Shown: positions 34,203-46,109, counted from the first letter of the stretch. The stretch: DNA of 64,000 nucleotides from Dryococelus australis (GCA_029891345.1 CM057000.1:137066663-137130662); one strand, 5' to 3'. Made by a program: numbers and translations. Notes: generated by a model not told the origin, from the letters alone.

Positions 34203-35894
34203 GCCTGTAAGTATTACTTTTATAATTTGTCCTTTAGATTATCATTTTGCTGTCATTTGTGGATATGCATTGGTTCTACATTAATAAGACATTTTTTTCC
34301 AGCTTTGTGTGTGCACGCATGAACCATTTTTTGGTAAGTATAGTAATTTTCTTTAAATACTTTTCTCATTTAAGTTTTCAGTTTTGCTGCAGTCATTGCG
34401 ATGAAGGAACCACGACAATGATGAGAGTCCATGCACTTTACCTGTAAAATTTGTTTCTTGAGGTCTGTGTGGGTTTGACAAAAGGAAATGTCGCACCCAT
34501 TTGGGCCACAAGAGGCACAGGAAATGTGGCCATCACAGGATCAGTATTTCACTTAGCTATAAATAATATACATTGTCTTTAGAATTATTTTGTACAAATG
34601 AAGGTGATGCCAGTTATACCCTTCTTTTACCACTTCAATTCACAGTATAAATGTTCAGTTCTTTTTTGGAGTGTCTCAGGAGGGTACGAACACAGAGTAA
34701 GGGTGTAAAAAAAAACTATATGTACATATACACAATTGCATTTGTTTATATGTTTATATTTCTAGTGGAAATTATTTTTAATTTTATATGTACGTTATAG
34801 AACTATGTTGAAATATATTTGTCTCCATTTATAAAGATGCATATAAAACTATCCTTAAAATGTGCATATACATGCACATATTATATATATTTGTCGTTCT
34901 TATATATTACATATTTTATATAATGCCAAGTTTGTGCCATCATGTTAAGTTTATTAACACTATCTACTTCTGTGCAGTGGTGTACTCTTTGCTTGACTCA
35001 GATCCCCTCGTCTTTCCTTGCCTCCCTGCCACCCATTTCCCCTTCGTGCGTCATTATTTTTTGATTTGCCATTTTTTATTTAAGTCCTTGCACGGCCTCG
35101 CTCTGTCTACTTTATACGCTTCAGACATCTGCTACGTTACGCCGTTACTTTATGCCTGCAGGATGCATGTTTTTACCTGATGGCTTAGTTGCACCTAACT
35201 TCGGTCAGCTGAGGCCAAACACAGCTACCATGTTTTAGAGCTGACGTTTTACTTGTCACGCTACAGGTGATAGGGACCTAATTAACGGTGAGTCATGGGA
35301 AACGTTAAGTTTGCAGTGCAGTTTTTAAATGTTTGGTAATTTGTGTGACAATTGGTGTTGTACCTTGGGTGTGCAGTAGTGCTAGTCTATTTCAAAACCT
35401 GGATTTGACTGCCCTTACAAATTTTTTTTCGGCTTACCTAATGTGTGCCCTTTTTTAATGTGTCATGCTGGTCCTTGTTCACCACCCAAGTTTAATGTTT
35501 GCTTTTTCACAGTTCCCATGACTTCATCGCTAGGGCGTTCATTTTTTAATTGTTAGTTGTGTAAAGTTTTTGTCTTTCGGAGCTTAGAGATGACCCAAAC
35601 AATTATATATGTTACGCATTATATATAGCATATTTCACCGATATATACACATATGTATGCATATATATTATATATCATGTATTATAAACATCATATATGT
35701 TACATGTTTTATATATAATATACGTGCTACATTTAGCAGTCCTAAAATGTAAACATCGAATTCATTAACATGTGACAATCACATGGCAGTCACATGGCAA
35801 TGTTTGTTTACATGCGGTCGAAGGATACATAATGGGCAAGAAAGTAGAAATCTAGCAGGGCTTTCAAATGTGCTCACTTTATCGTGAACGGCCT

Positions 35895-37190
35895 ATACGT
35901 ACGCGTGCAAAGAGGTTAAATAAAAATGATTCTCAAGTCGGCTTTAATTGTTAACTTCATCACAAAGTTACAAAAAAAGTTTATTTAATTTTCATTTTGG
36001 TTCTACTGCACTTCTCTTTTACAAACACATCGTTTCAAACTCAAACTAAGTGAATATAAAAACAACTTTAATATAAAGTTTCTCTTTAATGTGCTGTGAA
36101 ATTATTTAAGAACATATAGCATGCAAAATTATTCTCTAATTACTAGAAACCGTACACGCGGCACAATTAAGAAAAATTAGACTATTTCGAGAAATCGAGT
36201 ATTCATAATTCTTGAGAAATTCGTCCAGGTTACAGGAACATGTAACAATTACACTTACAGTGAGAAAGTACCACGTAATCGTGTGGCCGGAAATGCATGG
36301 TTTTGTCGCTACAGCTTTCACACGTTCGCTGGGAATGCCAAATATTTCTAGAGGCAAAAAAAGAAGAGAGAATTATTTCCACTGACATTACAGCCACAGA
36401 GCTTCAATGAGATAACGAACACTCCTATACTACTCCATGATAAGCTTGCGTGCGGTTTGAATGTTGAACCCAGGGTCTCGGTCGTTAGTACAAGTAATAC
36501 CACGTGTTGAAAGGCGTTGCTGTCAGTACTCATCAACTAACGGAACTTTTGAAGTGCGACCAGTAGGTCCTTACCATCCTTGAGTGTTGAAATGTAATGA
36601 GCTCCTAAAACTGAACGGCAACGGAAATACACGAGTCTGAGAAAGGGATTAACACGGGAAAGTCAGTAATACATTTTATGTCGATTTTTGACCAAATTTT
36701 CACTACCACGTAAAGTTTCAAAATAAAATTGTTGAAGACTTTATCAATACACAGTTGGTAATATTGTTTTCGAATGTGCTGTTTATAATTCATTTATATA
36801 CTACAAACTAATATAAGAACTAATAAATAAACATGTTTAACTTCTGAAAATATTTTAATATCAGCGACAGCATTAACATTAGAATGTTATTTTTCATCTC
36901 TGAATTCTGAAACAATATGTTTTTGTTATTATTGGTTTTAAGAAACGAAGGATGAATAGGTTAAGGTTAAAATTTATGAAATCTCTGAATATAAAAAAGA
37001 ATTTCGGTTCAAAATGTGCAAGGATATTAGCTTATAATTGATTACATTCATCAATATTTAATAATATTCACACAATTCAATTTAGAGTGTATGTTTATAG
37101 TTTGGAAATGAATTAAACTATTACAAGGTAACTGTCAAAACATGTCAAAAAAATTATGACTTCACGTCATCTTTGGCAGTGCTTCGGATG
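35895..37190. other. No gene seen; possible SINE trace
   Basis: Mostly AT-rich. On the minus strand near 36460, GACCCTGGGTTCAACATTC resembles a tRNA B box. No full SINE body is recognisable. Confidence 0.3.
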
Positions 37191-37193
37191 AAC

Positions 37194-37310
37194 TTGACCA
37201 CACAGCAGTACATCAGTGACATCCTGCGTTCTCATGTGTTATCCCTTATAAGACGACACCCTGGAACAATCTCGCACAACGATCGTCCACATATGGCGCA
37301 CATCTCTATG
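37194..37310 (+). pseudogene. Tc1-like transposase fragment
   Basis: A 39-codon open stretch reads YISDILRSHVLSLIRRHPG and then NDRPHMAH. It matches the part of Tc1-family transposases between the first and second catalytic aspartates, where intact copies read roughly Y..IL..HVLP...RHPGAIFQQDNARPH. Here the FQQDNAR segment has become SHNDR, so the second catalytic residue is not in its normal setting. Flanks to about 37450 may be further eroded transposase. No ends of the element are visible. Confidence 0.7.
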
Positions 37311-37459
37311 GAATCACTTGTCACGCCGAGGTAGGCTACTCTTATGGCAGTAAGTTCTCCCGGTATGTTCCCGCTAGGACGTGAGTGGAATCATCTCGGG
37401 CAATCAACTTCAATCGTGTGTCGATACCAAGGATATCTAGGTAAGTAAAAACAGTTGAT

Positions 37460-39985
37460 GACAGAATTGCCTCAGGAGAAGATTCAATGACTCTAGGACA
37501 CCCTTCCCAATCGAATTAACTCTTTTGTCCGTGTGATCTGATATTTTAGCAGTTTTTATAAGTTACACGACCTTTTGGTACACGCACTCTCATTTGAGGG
37601 TAGTTTACTACGAAACAAGGCCGTATGTTATTTACTTCAATTATTTTACTATCGTTTTCACCACGGAAAATTTTACTGGCAGCATTCTTCAATTTTTTAT
37701 TTAAACATTATTTCATCATTATGTCAAATTTGGTGTGATATACAAAATTTAATTTGATTGCATAATCCATATTTTGAAATAATAACTTCACTTTTTTCTG
37801 CATCTATTTTATGAAGTTTAATTATTTTATAATAGTTTAATGAACATTCCATTTTTGCTATTATAAAATTCATATTATTTGATTTTCACCTCATTATTTT
37901 CTTCTTTAAATACGTATTTTTCTAATAAAAATTTTATTGTGTTTTTGGAAACACTCCATTTTCTACAACAATAGGTAATGGACAGGAAATTAATTATATG
38001 GTAATGTTTTCAGTAACATATTTTTTTTTTTTTTGAATTTTTTGCAAATATTTCTTTCTTTGTATTGGTTTCATAATCAGCTTTATAAATTTTTTATAGC
38101 ACTTTTAGTTAGAAATTTAGCTCAAGATTTTTAATCTGATCTCTTTTAGTTAGGTATTTACAAAATATGAATATATACCACAATTGCTTATTAAATAAGC
38201 TGAAAAATACAGATAATTTTGTCGAACTGATAAAAAGAAATATATGTTACATTTCTATGCCTAGGATTGAATTTAATATTCCAAATGCCGATCGATTTTC
38301 CATTTTAAATGTTATATACAACTAGGAGCATTTTGAACTTAGTACACCTGACAATAATACAAGAGATACAACAATTAATATTCCGGAAGTTGAAAATAAT
38401 AGCACTGGAAACAAAATTTAAAAAAAATCGACCATCCTGGAATAAAAGTAACAATACCAAGAGCCTTATTGACCTCACTGTGAGGAATTTGTTATTTAAA
38501 TATGAGTGATGTTGAAAATAAATAAATGGACCAGTCAGTTCATTATAATAAATGTAGTATAGTTCTTAATTTTTAAGATGTTTACTGCGATAAAATAAAA
38601 TGTAATATAAACATTTTATATACTAATTTGCTTGCACTTCTGACAACTTTAAAAAAAGAATCCGGGAAATATTATTATATTTAAATTTTGATAATACATA
38701 TTTGCTGAATAATGTATTGTGTAAACCGGCAAATTTTGTAGATGCATTTCACTCAGCAAATTTTGTAAAAGGATTTCACTCAAAAAAGATAAGGACATTT
38801 AAACCCCATGCTTTTCCCTTGCAGTAGTATAAAAATAAATCAAATCCTTTATAAATAAAATTTGAAATTTATTTTTTATTGGCTATTAAGCATTAATCAT
38901 ATTATCTTCACAATCAATTTTGAAATTCAATTTGAAAAAAATTTATAGGATGAGTAAATTTTTTTAAAGTAATTTAATCAATTGTATAAAAATAAATATG
39001 ATTATTAAAAGAAATTATTTGCAAAAAAAAACACGAAATTATTTTCAAACATTATTTTAGTTAGAATATCGATGATATCTTGTCAATTACACTGATTTTA
39101 TGCATACGGTTTAAAGTTATAATTTTATTTCCAATAAATGAGGCAATATATAAAATATTAAATTTTATTTTATTTTAAATAAGAAAAAATAATTTTACGT
39201 AAATTTTAAAGATGACAGGCATTTAAATTTAATAGAATTTGTTTGATTTTGTTGTTAAATTCTTAGTTAATAGATAATAAGTGTAGCAAATTCTACTAAG
39301 CGAAAAAGAATTACACGAGCTTGAATCAAATAAACAATATTAAGCCAATAATTTGCAAATTATTATCAATTAAAATGTTTTATTGATTGCATACCAACTT
39401 TGAGTTTTATTTTCTGAGATCCACAAAAATTGTTCAAAAATAAAATTTAAAATTACGACAGAAAAAGTCGATTATTTATTTGACAAAAGGAAGAATAATT
39501 TAAAAGTGGTAAATTAATGCGGGATATTGAGTTTTCAGAAACATATTTTTCATCATATTTATTTTGTATTATATGATCATATACATATTACTACCATTTG
39601 TGTTAGAAAATAAAAAATTTAAAATGATACTAAATGTGTTTGTATAATATGCACTCAGAGGTGTGTTAATATGTGGTTTATAATCTTCAATTTTTATTTT
39701 TTTCTGGGCGTTTTTGTGTCGAAACTGATAATTTTTCGTAGTTTGCATTGTTTTATGGAAAGCTTCCACATTTGATTTTGAGCTGTAAGCTGATTGAATG
39801 ATTGAAGAAAAATGCAGTCGTAGAGGAAGGTAAGAGTTTTGTGGATGCTACGGTTAAAGTGAACCCACGCTGTAGTATTTAGCGTGGGTGCCGTAACCTA
39901 GTGAGTATCACGAAGTGCCCGGTCACAATACATTAGTGACCTGGACGGACGGAGTAGTGCACGTGAACCGGGTGTCTGTAAGTAT
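37460..39985. other. Long AT-rich stretch, no gene seen
   Basis: About 2.5 kb of strongly A+T-rich sequence with short frames only and no shared repeat. It could be intronic or intergenic. Confidence 0.45.
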
Positions 39986-40413
39986 AAGCTGTTCAGTGTA
40001 AAATGAGCACTTCTGAAAGCCCTGCTTAAATATCTATTTGCATAAACAATGTGTAATCTTCCTCCTTATTCAAAATTAACATTGCCGTGGGCCTCGTCAC
40101 TTTACTCAAGCATCGGTCGAGTGAGTGCTACTGTGAAATTAATTACAAAAGAAAATATTTTTGCAAATCTGCTCATTTTTACTCTTCGATGCATTAAATA
40201 AAACAGAAAGTGAAATATAATAATTTAAGCTATCACAAATTGTTACCTGGCGCTTTTTATTCGAAGTTAAGATATGGAACTACTTTTCCTCCATCGTTAC
40301 CAACTTTACTGGGGGTATGTCACTCATTTCGGCCGTTAAAATTTACGCAGGTAGGGATAGTGATATTTTAATACGGTTGATTTAAAAAGTGCTCACTTTA
40401 TCGTGAACAGCCT
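39986..40413 (-). mobile_element. GGCTGTTCACGG MITE, full length, inverted
   Basis: Termini are AAGCTGTTCAGTGTAAAATG and GCTCACTTTATCGTGAACAG. The long interior runs in the opposite direction to the copy at 9907. Confidence 0.9.
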
Positions 40414-40678
40414 TTAATAATACTGCGACGAATGATCCAGAATTCAAAGTTTTTGTAATTTATTTAATATTTGTACATAATTATCATAAATATTTCTTCG
40501 TTGCAAACGATTATGAGTATTTCTAAGAAAATATTTTTGTTGCTAAGAACTTTTCCTGTTATCTTTATTTTCCTTGTTCACACACGAGTTTCCCAGTTCG
40601 AGCGGCCTGTCACTAGACAAGTAGCGGTTCGTATACGAAGCTCGTATACTAAGTGGCGAGAAAAGTGTTCAAGCATAA

Positions 40679-41254
40679 AGGCTGTTCACGATAAAGTGAG
40701 CACTTTTGATATCAACTTTAGAAAAAAAGGCGCTGCCCCTGCCTGCATATATTTTAACGGGAGCACTGAGTGACATGCGCCCAATAAGGTTGGTAACAAT
40801 GGATGTAAAGTAGTCCCATGTCACTGCCCCTACCTGCATATATTTTAACGGGAGTGACATGCGCCCAATAAGGTTGGTAACAATGGATGTAAAGTAGTCC
40901 CATGTCACTGCCCCTACCTGCATATATTTTAACGGGAGTGACATGCGCCCAATAAGGTTGGTAACAATGGATGTAAAGTAGTCCCATTTCAACGCCAAAT
41001 AGAAAGTGTTTGGTAACCATTTGCAATAACTGAAATTATTTCATTCGCTTTTTTTTTTAAGAAGTGTAAATATGACCATATTTGTAAAATATTTACTTTT
41101 CTGATAATTGAACAGTTTCACCTGACCGCCTCATTACTACAGTAACGAGGGCCAGGGCAATGTAATTATACATCAGGTGGAAGAATACACAACATGCACA
41201 CAAGTAGATCTTAAGCAGGGCTTTCAAAAGTGCTCATTTTACCGTGAACAGCAT
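40679..41254 (+). mobile_element. GGCTGTTCACGG MITE with internal triplication
   Basis: A full-length copy enlarged to 576 bp because an internal block is present three times (about 40733-40990). Termini are AGGCTGTTCACGATAAAGTG and CATTTTACCGTGAACAGCAT. Confidence 0.92.
40733..40990. repeat. 84-bp internal triplication
   Basis: TCACTGCCCCTACCTGCATA recurs at 40821 and 40905, a spacing of 84 bp. The first unit, starting in the parent MITE sequence, is 7 bp longer because it keeps CACTGAG. The later units lack it, so the deletion came before the last duplication. The repeat yields open frames that are not genes. Confidence 0.9.
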
Positions 41255-41588
41255 ATAACTAGAGCCACGAGTATTTCGCGAATTCATTCGGAGGCGAGGT
41301 AGACTCCAAACCCTTGTTCTTTTCTCCTTCTGTTGTGATTGGACGACACTACGTTAGAAACGCCCCGTTTAACTGTGAGCTAGTGATATGCAGGAAGCAG
41401 CAGTGTGAGTGAGTGTTTGACAGTGCCTCACTTGATCACAGCAACCAATAAGCAATCGATAATGTCTCGAGTGTATTGAGGACTGTCCGGCCTAGCTTGC
41501 TGACAACGCAATACGCGAAATACTCGGGGATCTAGCGCCCCCCCCCCCGATTCCACAAAAATCCCAGAGGTCGACCCGAGACACTCAC

Positions 41589-41624
41589 CTCCAGTGTAAT
41601 CTGCGAGCTGCTGATGGACGCCAT
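41589..41624 (-). CDS. Candidate first coding exon (MASISSSQITLE)
   Basis: On the minus strand, ATG 41624 in a good context (TCGCTATGGCGTCC) opens 12 codons, MASISSSQITLE. A consensus splice donor follows at once (CTGGAG/GTGAGTGTC, GT at 41588-41587). The preceding 5' leader (about 41625-41760) is CpG-rich with an inverted CCAAT box (CCGCGGCCAATC, about 41728). This is the usual look of a first exon behind a CpG-type promoter. The following exon would lie at lower coordinates, but none was found in the window, so the intron would have to be long or the call wrong. I do not recognise the protein. Confidence 0.4.
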
Positions 41625-42570
41625 AGCGACGAACCGACGACGTTCGCTGTTCGAGGCGAGCGAGGCGTCTGCCAGTAACCTCGTCTTCACGTCGTGATAC
41701 TGCGCTGTCTGCCAGCTGCTGATTGGCCGCGGGCCGGCGAGGTTCACGCGTGCGGTCATTGCATCCCCCCCCCCCCCCAAACATCTTCTCGACTATACGT
41801 AGTGCCTGGCACCCGCTTATCTCGCCGCCCTTAGCCTAATTCGCCATACCTCACACTCGGACCATTGCATCACTACACTCCGCTGTCTGCTGTCGTGATG
41901 GTCCCTTAACACTTTGTAGACTACGTTCGAGTGTAGCCCGAGCAAAGCTAATTTGAAAATTTCTTTGTTATTTGGAGAAGAAAAAAAAACTCGCATGGAT
42001 GTGCAGTTTTTGTTCAGCTAGTGTCTAATATGATCTCACAATAACACGACAGCGCAGTAACAATGATATTGCTAACGATAGGATTTATTTTTGTATAGCT
42101 ATTCAAAAGGACATTATAGATAGCAAGTCCTTTCGTACGATAAAGGACATTTGATTGTATTAATATCAGCTCGGTTCTCCATTGGTTGACGATCGGCCAA
42201 TAATAAACGCTATAAAGTACAGAATGGCGTCCGGTGTGGTATGAACCAATAGGACGATCGTGATTTCTAACACATACGCCAAAAGAACCGGTGTTCTTGC
42301 AGTAGTGGATATTGGAGACTCACAGTAAATGTGTGCAGACCTCTGTGCGCTAACGCTTTAGGTATGCACACGTTTTCTGTCACCAACGACAAATTTGAAG
42401 TGAGCTGCCTATATTCTCCACTACACCAATACCTGTTGTGTTGGGCTCTGTATTTCTAATTACCGTCTTCCTATTGGTCCTGGCTACGTCGGACACGCTT
42501 ACAATATTCCGCAACGTTTATTATTGTCTGCCCATCGGCCAATGGAGTAGCCTGTTGACTATGAGCCAAA
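41625..42570 (-). promoter_or_regulatory. CpG-rich, CCAAT-rich candidate promoter
   Basis: Upstream of the candidate exon at 41.6 kb the sequence turns CpG-rich (41560-41930). Repeated CCAAT boxes occur in both orientations: about 41728, 42180 (CCATTGGTTG), 42197 (GGCCAATAAT), 42245 (AACCAATAGG), 42472 (CTATTGGTCC) and 42537 (CGGCCAATGG). Runs of CCAAT boxes are common in broad insect and vertebrate promoters. No TATA box is placed where expected. Confidence 0.35.
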
Positions 42571-42803
42571 TAATATGTCATGGCAGTCTTAACATGTTTC
42601 GCAATCCATCGTGTTCATCTGGGAAATTATTGAAACTAGCAATTTTATTCCTATGAATTAAAATGTTGCCTGGTTATAATTTTTTACTTAGTTTCCCATA
42701 GAGTCCAGCGAAACAGTAAATCCATAGAACTGTGAGATTTGTCTTCAAGAGAAAAGACATATCCAAATAAACGTTGCCCGAGTATATACGTGCATACCCC
42801 TCA

Positions 42804-42958
42804 AATGATGCATTAAAAAAAAAAAACAGAAAGCTAGAGAAATAATTTCAGTTATCACAAATAGTTATGTAACACTTTTTATTTGACGATAATATATGGA
42901 ACTACTTTCCCCTCCAACGTTACCAACTTTACAGGGCACTTGTAGCTCATTGCTCCCG

Positions 42959-43037
<79 letters not shown>

Positions 43038-43100
43038 AGGGGCTGTAACTTTTTTATAAGGTTGATTTCAAAAGATCTCACTTTATAATGAACAACCTTT
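42804..43100 (-). mobile_element. GGCTGTTCACGG MITE, partial, inverted, carrying a microsatellite
   Basis: The copy starts near GATGCATTAAAAAA, follows the inverted interior (GGAACTACTTTCC, GTTACCAACTTTAC), is interrupted by a (TA)n expansion, and ends TTGATTTCAAAAGATCTCAC and AACAACCTTT. The left TIR is missing. Confidence 0.85.
42963..43033. repeat. (TA)n microsatellite inside a MITE
   Basis: About 71 bp of alternating TA lie exactly where other copies have the short seed GTTAAAATATATGCAGG. Confidence 0.95.
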
Positions 43101-43372
43101 AAACATACTGGGGGCACGTTTAATAGTTTCGTAAAAAAAAAAAACAGGATTTAAAACACACTGCGACGCAATTAAAGCGCCAGCCAGGCGGAACCCTTAA
43201 GGCACCTCCACAGGGCAAAAAATTATACGCCTCAAGGTTACGTCTGGCCATAAGGAAACATTCCATTGGCGATGGAAATGTATCATTAACAAGCTTCGTA
43301 CGTGATCTGTTTCCTCAGCACTTTAAGCGGTGATAATATTGTTCCAACACGTGAATATGTTCGTTATTGTTA
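43101..43372. other. No gene seen
   Basis: Short spacer between two MITE copies with a poly(A) run near 43131. Nothing is recognised. Confidence 0.4.
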
Positions 43373-43542
43373 AGGCTGTTCATGATAAACTGAGCACTTT
43401 TCAAATCAACCTCAGAAAAATGTCACTGCCCCTGCCTGCATATATTTTAACTGGGGCACTGAGTGGGCATACACCCAGTAAAGTTGGTATCGATGGAAGG
43501 AAAATAGTTCGATATATTAGCGGCGAATAAAAAGTGTTATGG
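43373..43542 (+). mobile_element. GGCTGTTCACGG MITE, left half only
   Basis: It runs from AGGCTGTTCATGATAAACTG to GGCGAATAAAAAGTGTTA, then stops. GGACTGTTCACGACAAAATG follows immediately at 43543, which looks like another family terminus, but the sequence after it matches no subfamily I can recognise. Confidence 0.85.
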
Positions 43543-43998
43543 ACTGTTCACGACAAAATGTGGTCGTACATCAAGTCACTCCCCTCAACATCAGTATTCA
43601 GAAGATCAGCCACTTTCTCTACATGGAATTAAATAAATATATGAAACACAGCATTACACGAACTGAAGCTGCCATCATATGTTATACACAGTGTTAGTGT
43701 GTATCCGTATCGTACTTAATGGCAAAATGTTTCGATGATTTAAACCTTAATATTTGAAAATATTGACGCAGCTATTGAAAATATTGTGACTATCTGCCGT
43801 GAACCTCTCTTTGATTGTAATTTGCAACTATAAAAATAATTCACACAGTAACACTAAAAACAGGATACTCCTTTCTAAAATGGCAAAGTGAAGTAATATT
43901 TGAGTTATCCTACACCATAAATGGAATTATTACACTTTTAAAACCGAACACATTTTGATCCGCAAATTTTCTTTAAAGTTTTATTTTCTAGGTGTTCG

Positions 43999-44003
<5 letters not shown>

Positions 44004-44040
<37 letters not shown>
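44004..44040. repeat. Poly(A) run
   Basis: A homopolymer of about 37 A. No retroelement body is recognised to its left. Confidence 0.95.
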
Positions 44041-44042
<2 letters not shown>

Positions 44043-44754
44043 TTCTTAAAAAAAAAAATATTTTGAAATTCCAGAATTCTAGAGCCTATTGTAAAGACTG
44101 AGTATAATATTTATAATATAAACCCACGCCCGGGAATGAACCGTGCTACAAGTAATTTAAAAAAATCAACTTTATAAAATTCCTGGTTCGGCTGGACGAA
44201 CCGCCGTTATCGACGTGAATACCAATTCTAAAACAAAAATACGTGCAGAAATTTAGTTATTCCTTAATTGGTTCACAGTTCCGACTGTTTGCTCAGCTAC
44301 ACATTATGGTCCATTACAATAAGCTGTCGTTGGAAACATTGCACCTGGGATACGGGCTCTGGCATACTCAGTCAGCAAAACAAACTCGGCGTGTATTGAA
44401 TATTTCCATGGCTGAAGCCAGGATTCGTGCAAGAATATCTTCCTGCGACTATACAGGAGCCGCGTAAATACAAATCTCTGCAAGGCCCTACACGAAAGAA
44501 TGGACGTGAAGTGAGTTACTAGTCAGGACATATTTTCTTCACGTATATTGTTTGCGCGTTTACGCGTATATCAGCCAATAAGTATCCTGGGAATACGAGT
44601 TTTGGCCATAAAAAGCCATTAGCTAAGGCCAAAAGGTGTTATTTTTGTAATTTTAAAAGTATTCAATTAGAAAAAATTGTGAAAATGGTTTTAAATATCG
44701 AATTTATAGAGCTTGCCTGAACAGTTTGCCTTATGGCCATTGGTTTATTTGTAA
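44041..44754. other. No gene seen
   Basis: The 74-codon frame at 44243-44467 has no recognisable domain. Confidence 0.35.
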
Positions 44755-45181
44755 AGTCTGTTTACGATCAAGTGAGCTCTTTTGAAATCAACCTTAGAAA
44801 ATAGCCAGTGCTTCTAACTGCGTGCATTTTAACGGGCGTGCTGATTTACATGCGCTTAGTAATGTTGGTAACGATAGAGGGAAATTATTTCCATATGTTA
44901 ACGACGAATAAAAAGTGCTAGGTAACCATTTGTAACAACATAAATTATTATTTCCACATTCTGTTTTATTTATTTTTTAATGAAACGAAGTGTAAAAATG
45001 AGCAGATTTGTAAAACACTTACTTTTACAATAATTTCACAGTTTCACTTAACTGAGGCATGAATAAAGTGATGAGGCCCATGGAAATGTTGATATCACAT
45101 AAGTTGTAAGAATACTCAATGTACATACAAGTACATCTTAAGCAGGGCTTTCAAAAGTGCTTATTTTACCGTGAACTGTCT
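44755..45181 (+). mobile_element. GGCTGTTCACGG MITE, full length
   Basis: It starts AAGTCTGTTTACGATCAAGTG and ends CTTATTTTACCGTGAACTG, about 427 bp, with the long interior. It is more diverged at the left TIR than other copies. Confidence 0.9.
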
Positions 45182-45416
45182 GTAGCACATAGTACTATTT
45201 AACTTGTAGACATTATATGTGACTGATTTATGTTCAGATAAATTGGTATTTATTTAAATAGATAGAATGGTTTTTGCAAAATAACAAGTTAAAGTCACAA
45301 TTGTTTTGTTTTTTAATGTACAAATAAAATAAGCCAAATTATTTACAGAAAATTTATAAAGGGCAATTGTAAGTTCTTGTCTTAATTCATACTAAGGTAT
45401 GCTAAGCAAAAGTTCC

Positions 45417-45761
45417 TTAAAAATTAAGGGGCAGTGTCAAATAAAAAATACGCAATAATACCCTTATTTGAGCAATTATTAGAAGTAGCAAAACATTCCC
45501 TTGGATGGTTTTATAGGCGTCTTGAAGTAGGTCTTGATACACTTTTCCATCTCGTCTCTGTACGCACTTTATGGAACTATTGTCACTTTTGTACATTTCT
45601 AAGGCTGTGTATAAATTCGCCGAGAGAGCACTCTCTCGCCCACTCTTGTCGTCACAGAGAGTCCTCTCTGCTGCCTCCAACTCGGAGTAGAGATCGCGAG
45701 AGGGAGAGTTAACAAAGATGTTGACTTGCTGCTCACCCCTCGCAACCTCTGTGGCGGCCAT
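45417..45761 (-). CDS. Open frame starting MAATEVARGEQQ, unrecognised
   Basis: A minus-strand frame of 114 codons begins at ATG 45761 in a strong context (CAACATGGCCGCCAC). I prefer this start to the upstream one at 45809. The first 85 residues look protein-like: mixed charge, phrases such as RDLYSELEAAERTLCDD and KVYQDLLQDAYKTIQ, and helical character. After that the frame turns hydrophobic and AT-rich, which may be read-through into intron. No clear donor is visible at the change; AGG/GTATTA near 45450 is possible. It may be a first exon of a host gene or a retrocopy. I do not recognise the family. Confidence 0.35.
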   Translation of the reverse strand: MAATEVARGEQQVNIFVNSPSRDLYSELEAAERTLCDDKSGRESALSANLYTALEMYKSDNSSIKCVQRRDGKVYQDLLQDAYKTIQGNVLLLLIIAQIRVLLRIFYLTLPLNF

Positions 45762-45879
45762 GTTGCTTTCAAGTCTAACCTCGGATATTGAGATACATTT
45801 ATTTTTCAATATTTATTACTTTTTCCGCCAGAGAAATAATGCCGAAGGCTCACAGAGGACACAAGTCTCAGTGAATTTC

Positions 45880-46107
45880 ACGGTGAAGTGAGAACTTTTT
45901 GAAGCTGTTTCATCAGACATAATAACCAATAAATACATTTCATTCTGACCTCGGACTTTTGGTTTTGGGTATGGTGACTCTATAGACAGTGTTTATTACT
46001 CACATGACAAGGTTTACATTAACAAGTGGTGGAAGGATATAAATTAGTTGAAAAAAAAAAAAAGGAACTATGGCTTCAAAAGTGCTCAATTTATTGTGAA
46101 CGGCCAT
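45880..46107. mobile_element. GGCTGTTCACGG MITE, subfamily 3, diverged
   Basis: A degraded left end (TTTCACGGTGAAGTGAGAAC) and a right end GCTCAATTTATTGTGAACGG enclose an interior shared with 58031-58267 (ATAACCAATAAATACATTT, CAGTGTTTATTACTCACATG). Confidence 0.75.
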
Positions 46108-46109
46108 AG

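Larger units (their letters stand above)
31934..35894 (+). mobile_element. Long (3.96-kb) relative of the GGCTGTTCACGG MITEs
   Basis: The left end AGGCCGTTCACGTTAAAGTG and right end GCTCACTTTATCGTGAACGG match the MITE TIRs. About 150 bp after the left TIR align with the MITE interior (CCCAGTTATGTTGG, AAAGTAGTTCTACGAAATAA). About 90 bp before the right TIR do too (ATGGCAATGTTTGTTTACAT, TCTAGCAGGGCTTTCAA). Between them are about 3.7 kb absent from the MITEs, including a helix-turn-helix coding exon with a splice donor (32410-32570). I find no DDE catalytic motif, so this is probably a decayed or internally deleted copy of the source transposon. TATA-type flanks fit a TA-targeting, Tc1/mariner-like element. 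Confidence 0.75.

Noticed and set aside
40669-41026. Frames of 90-109 codons
   Set aside because: They lie within the internal triplication of a MITE.
43543-43810. Extra MITE copy starting GGACTGTTCACGAC
   Set aside because: Only the first 20 bp resemble the family. No matching interior or right end.
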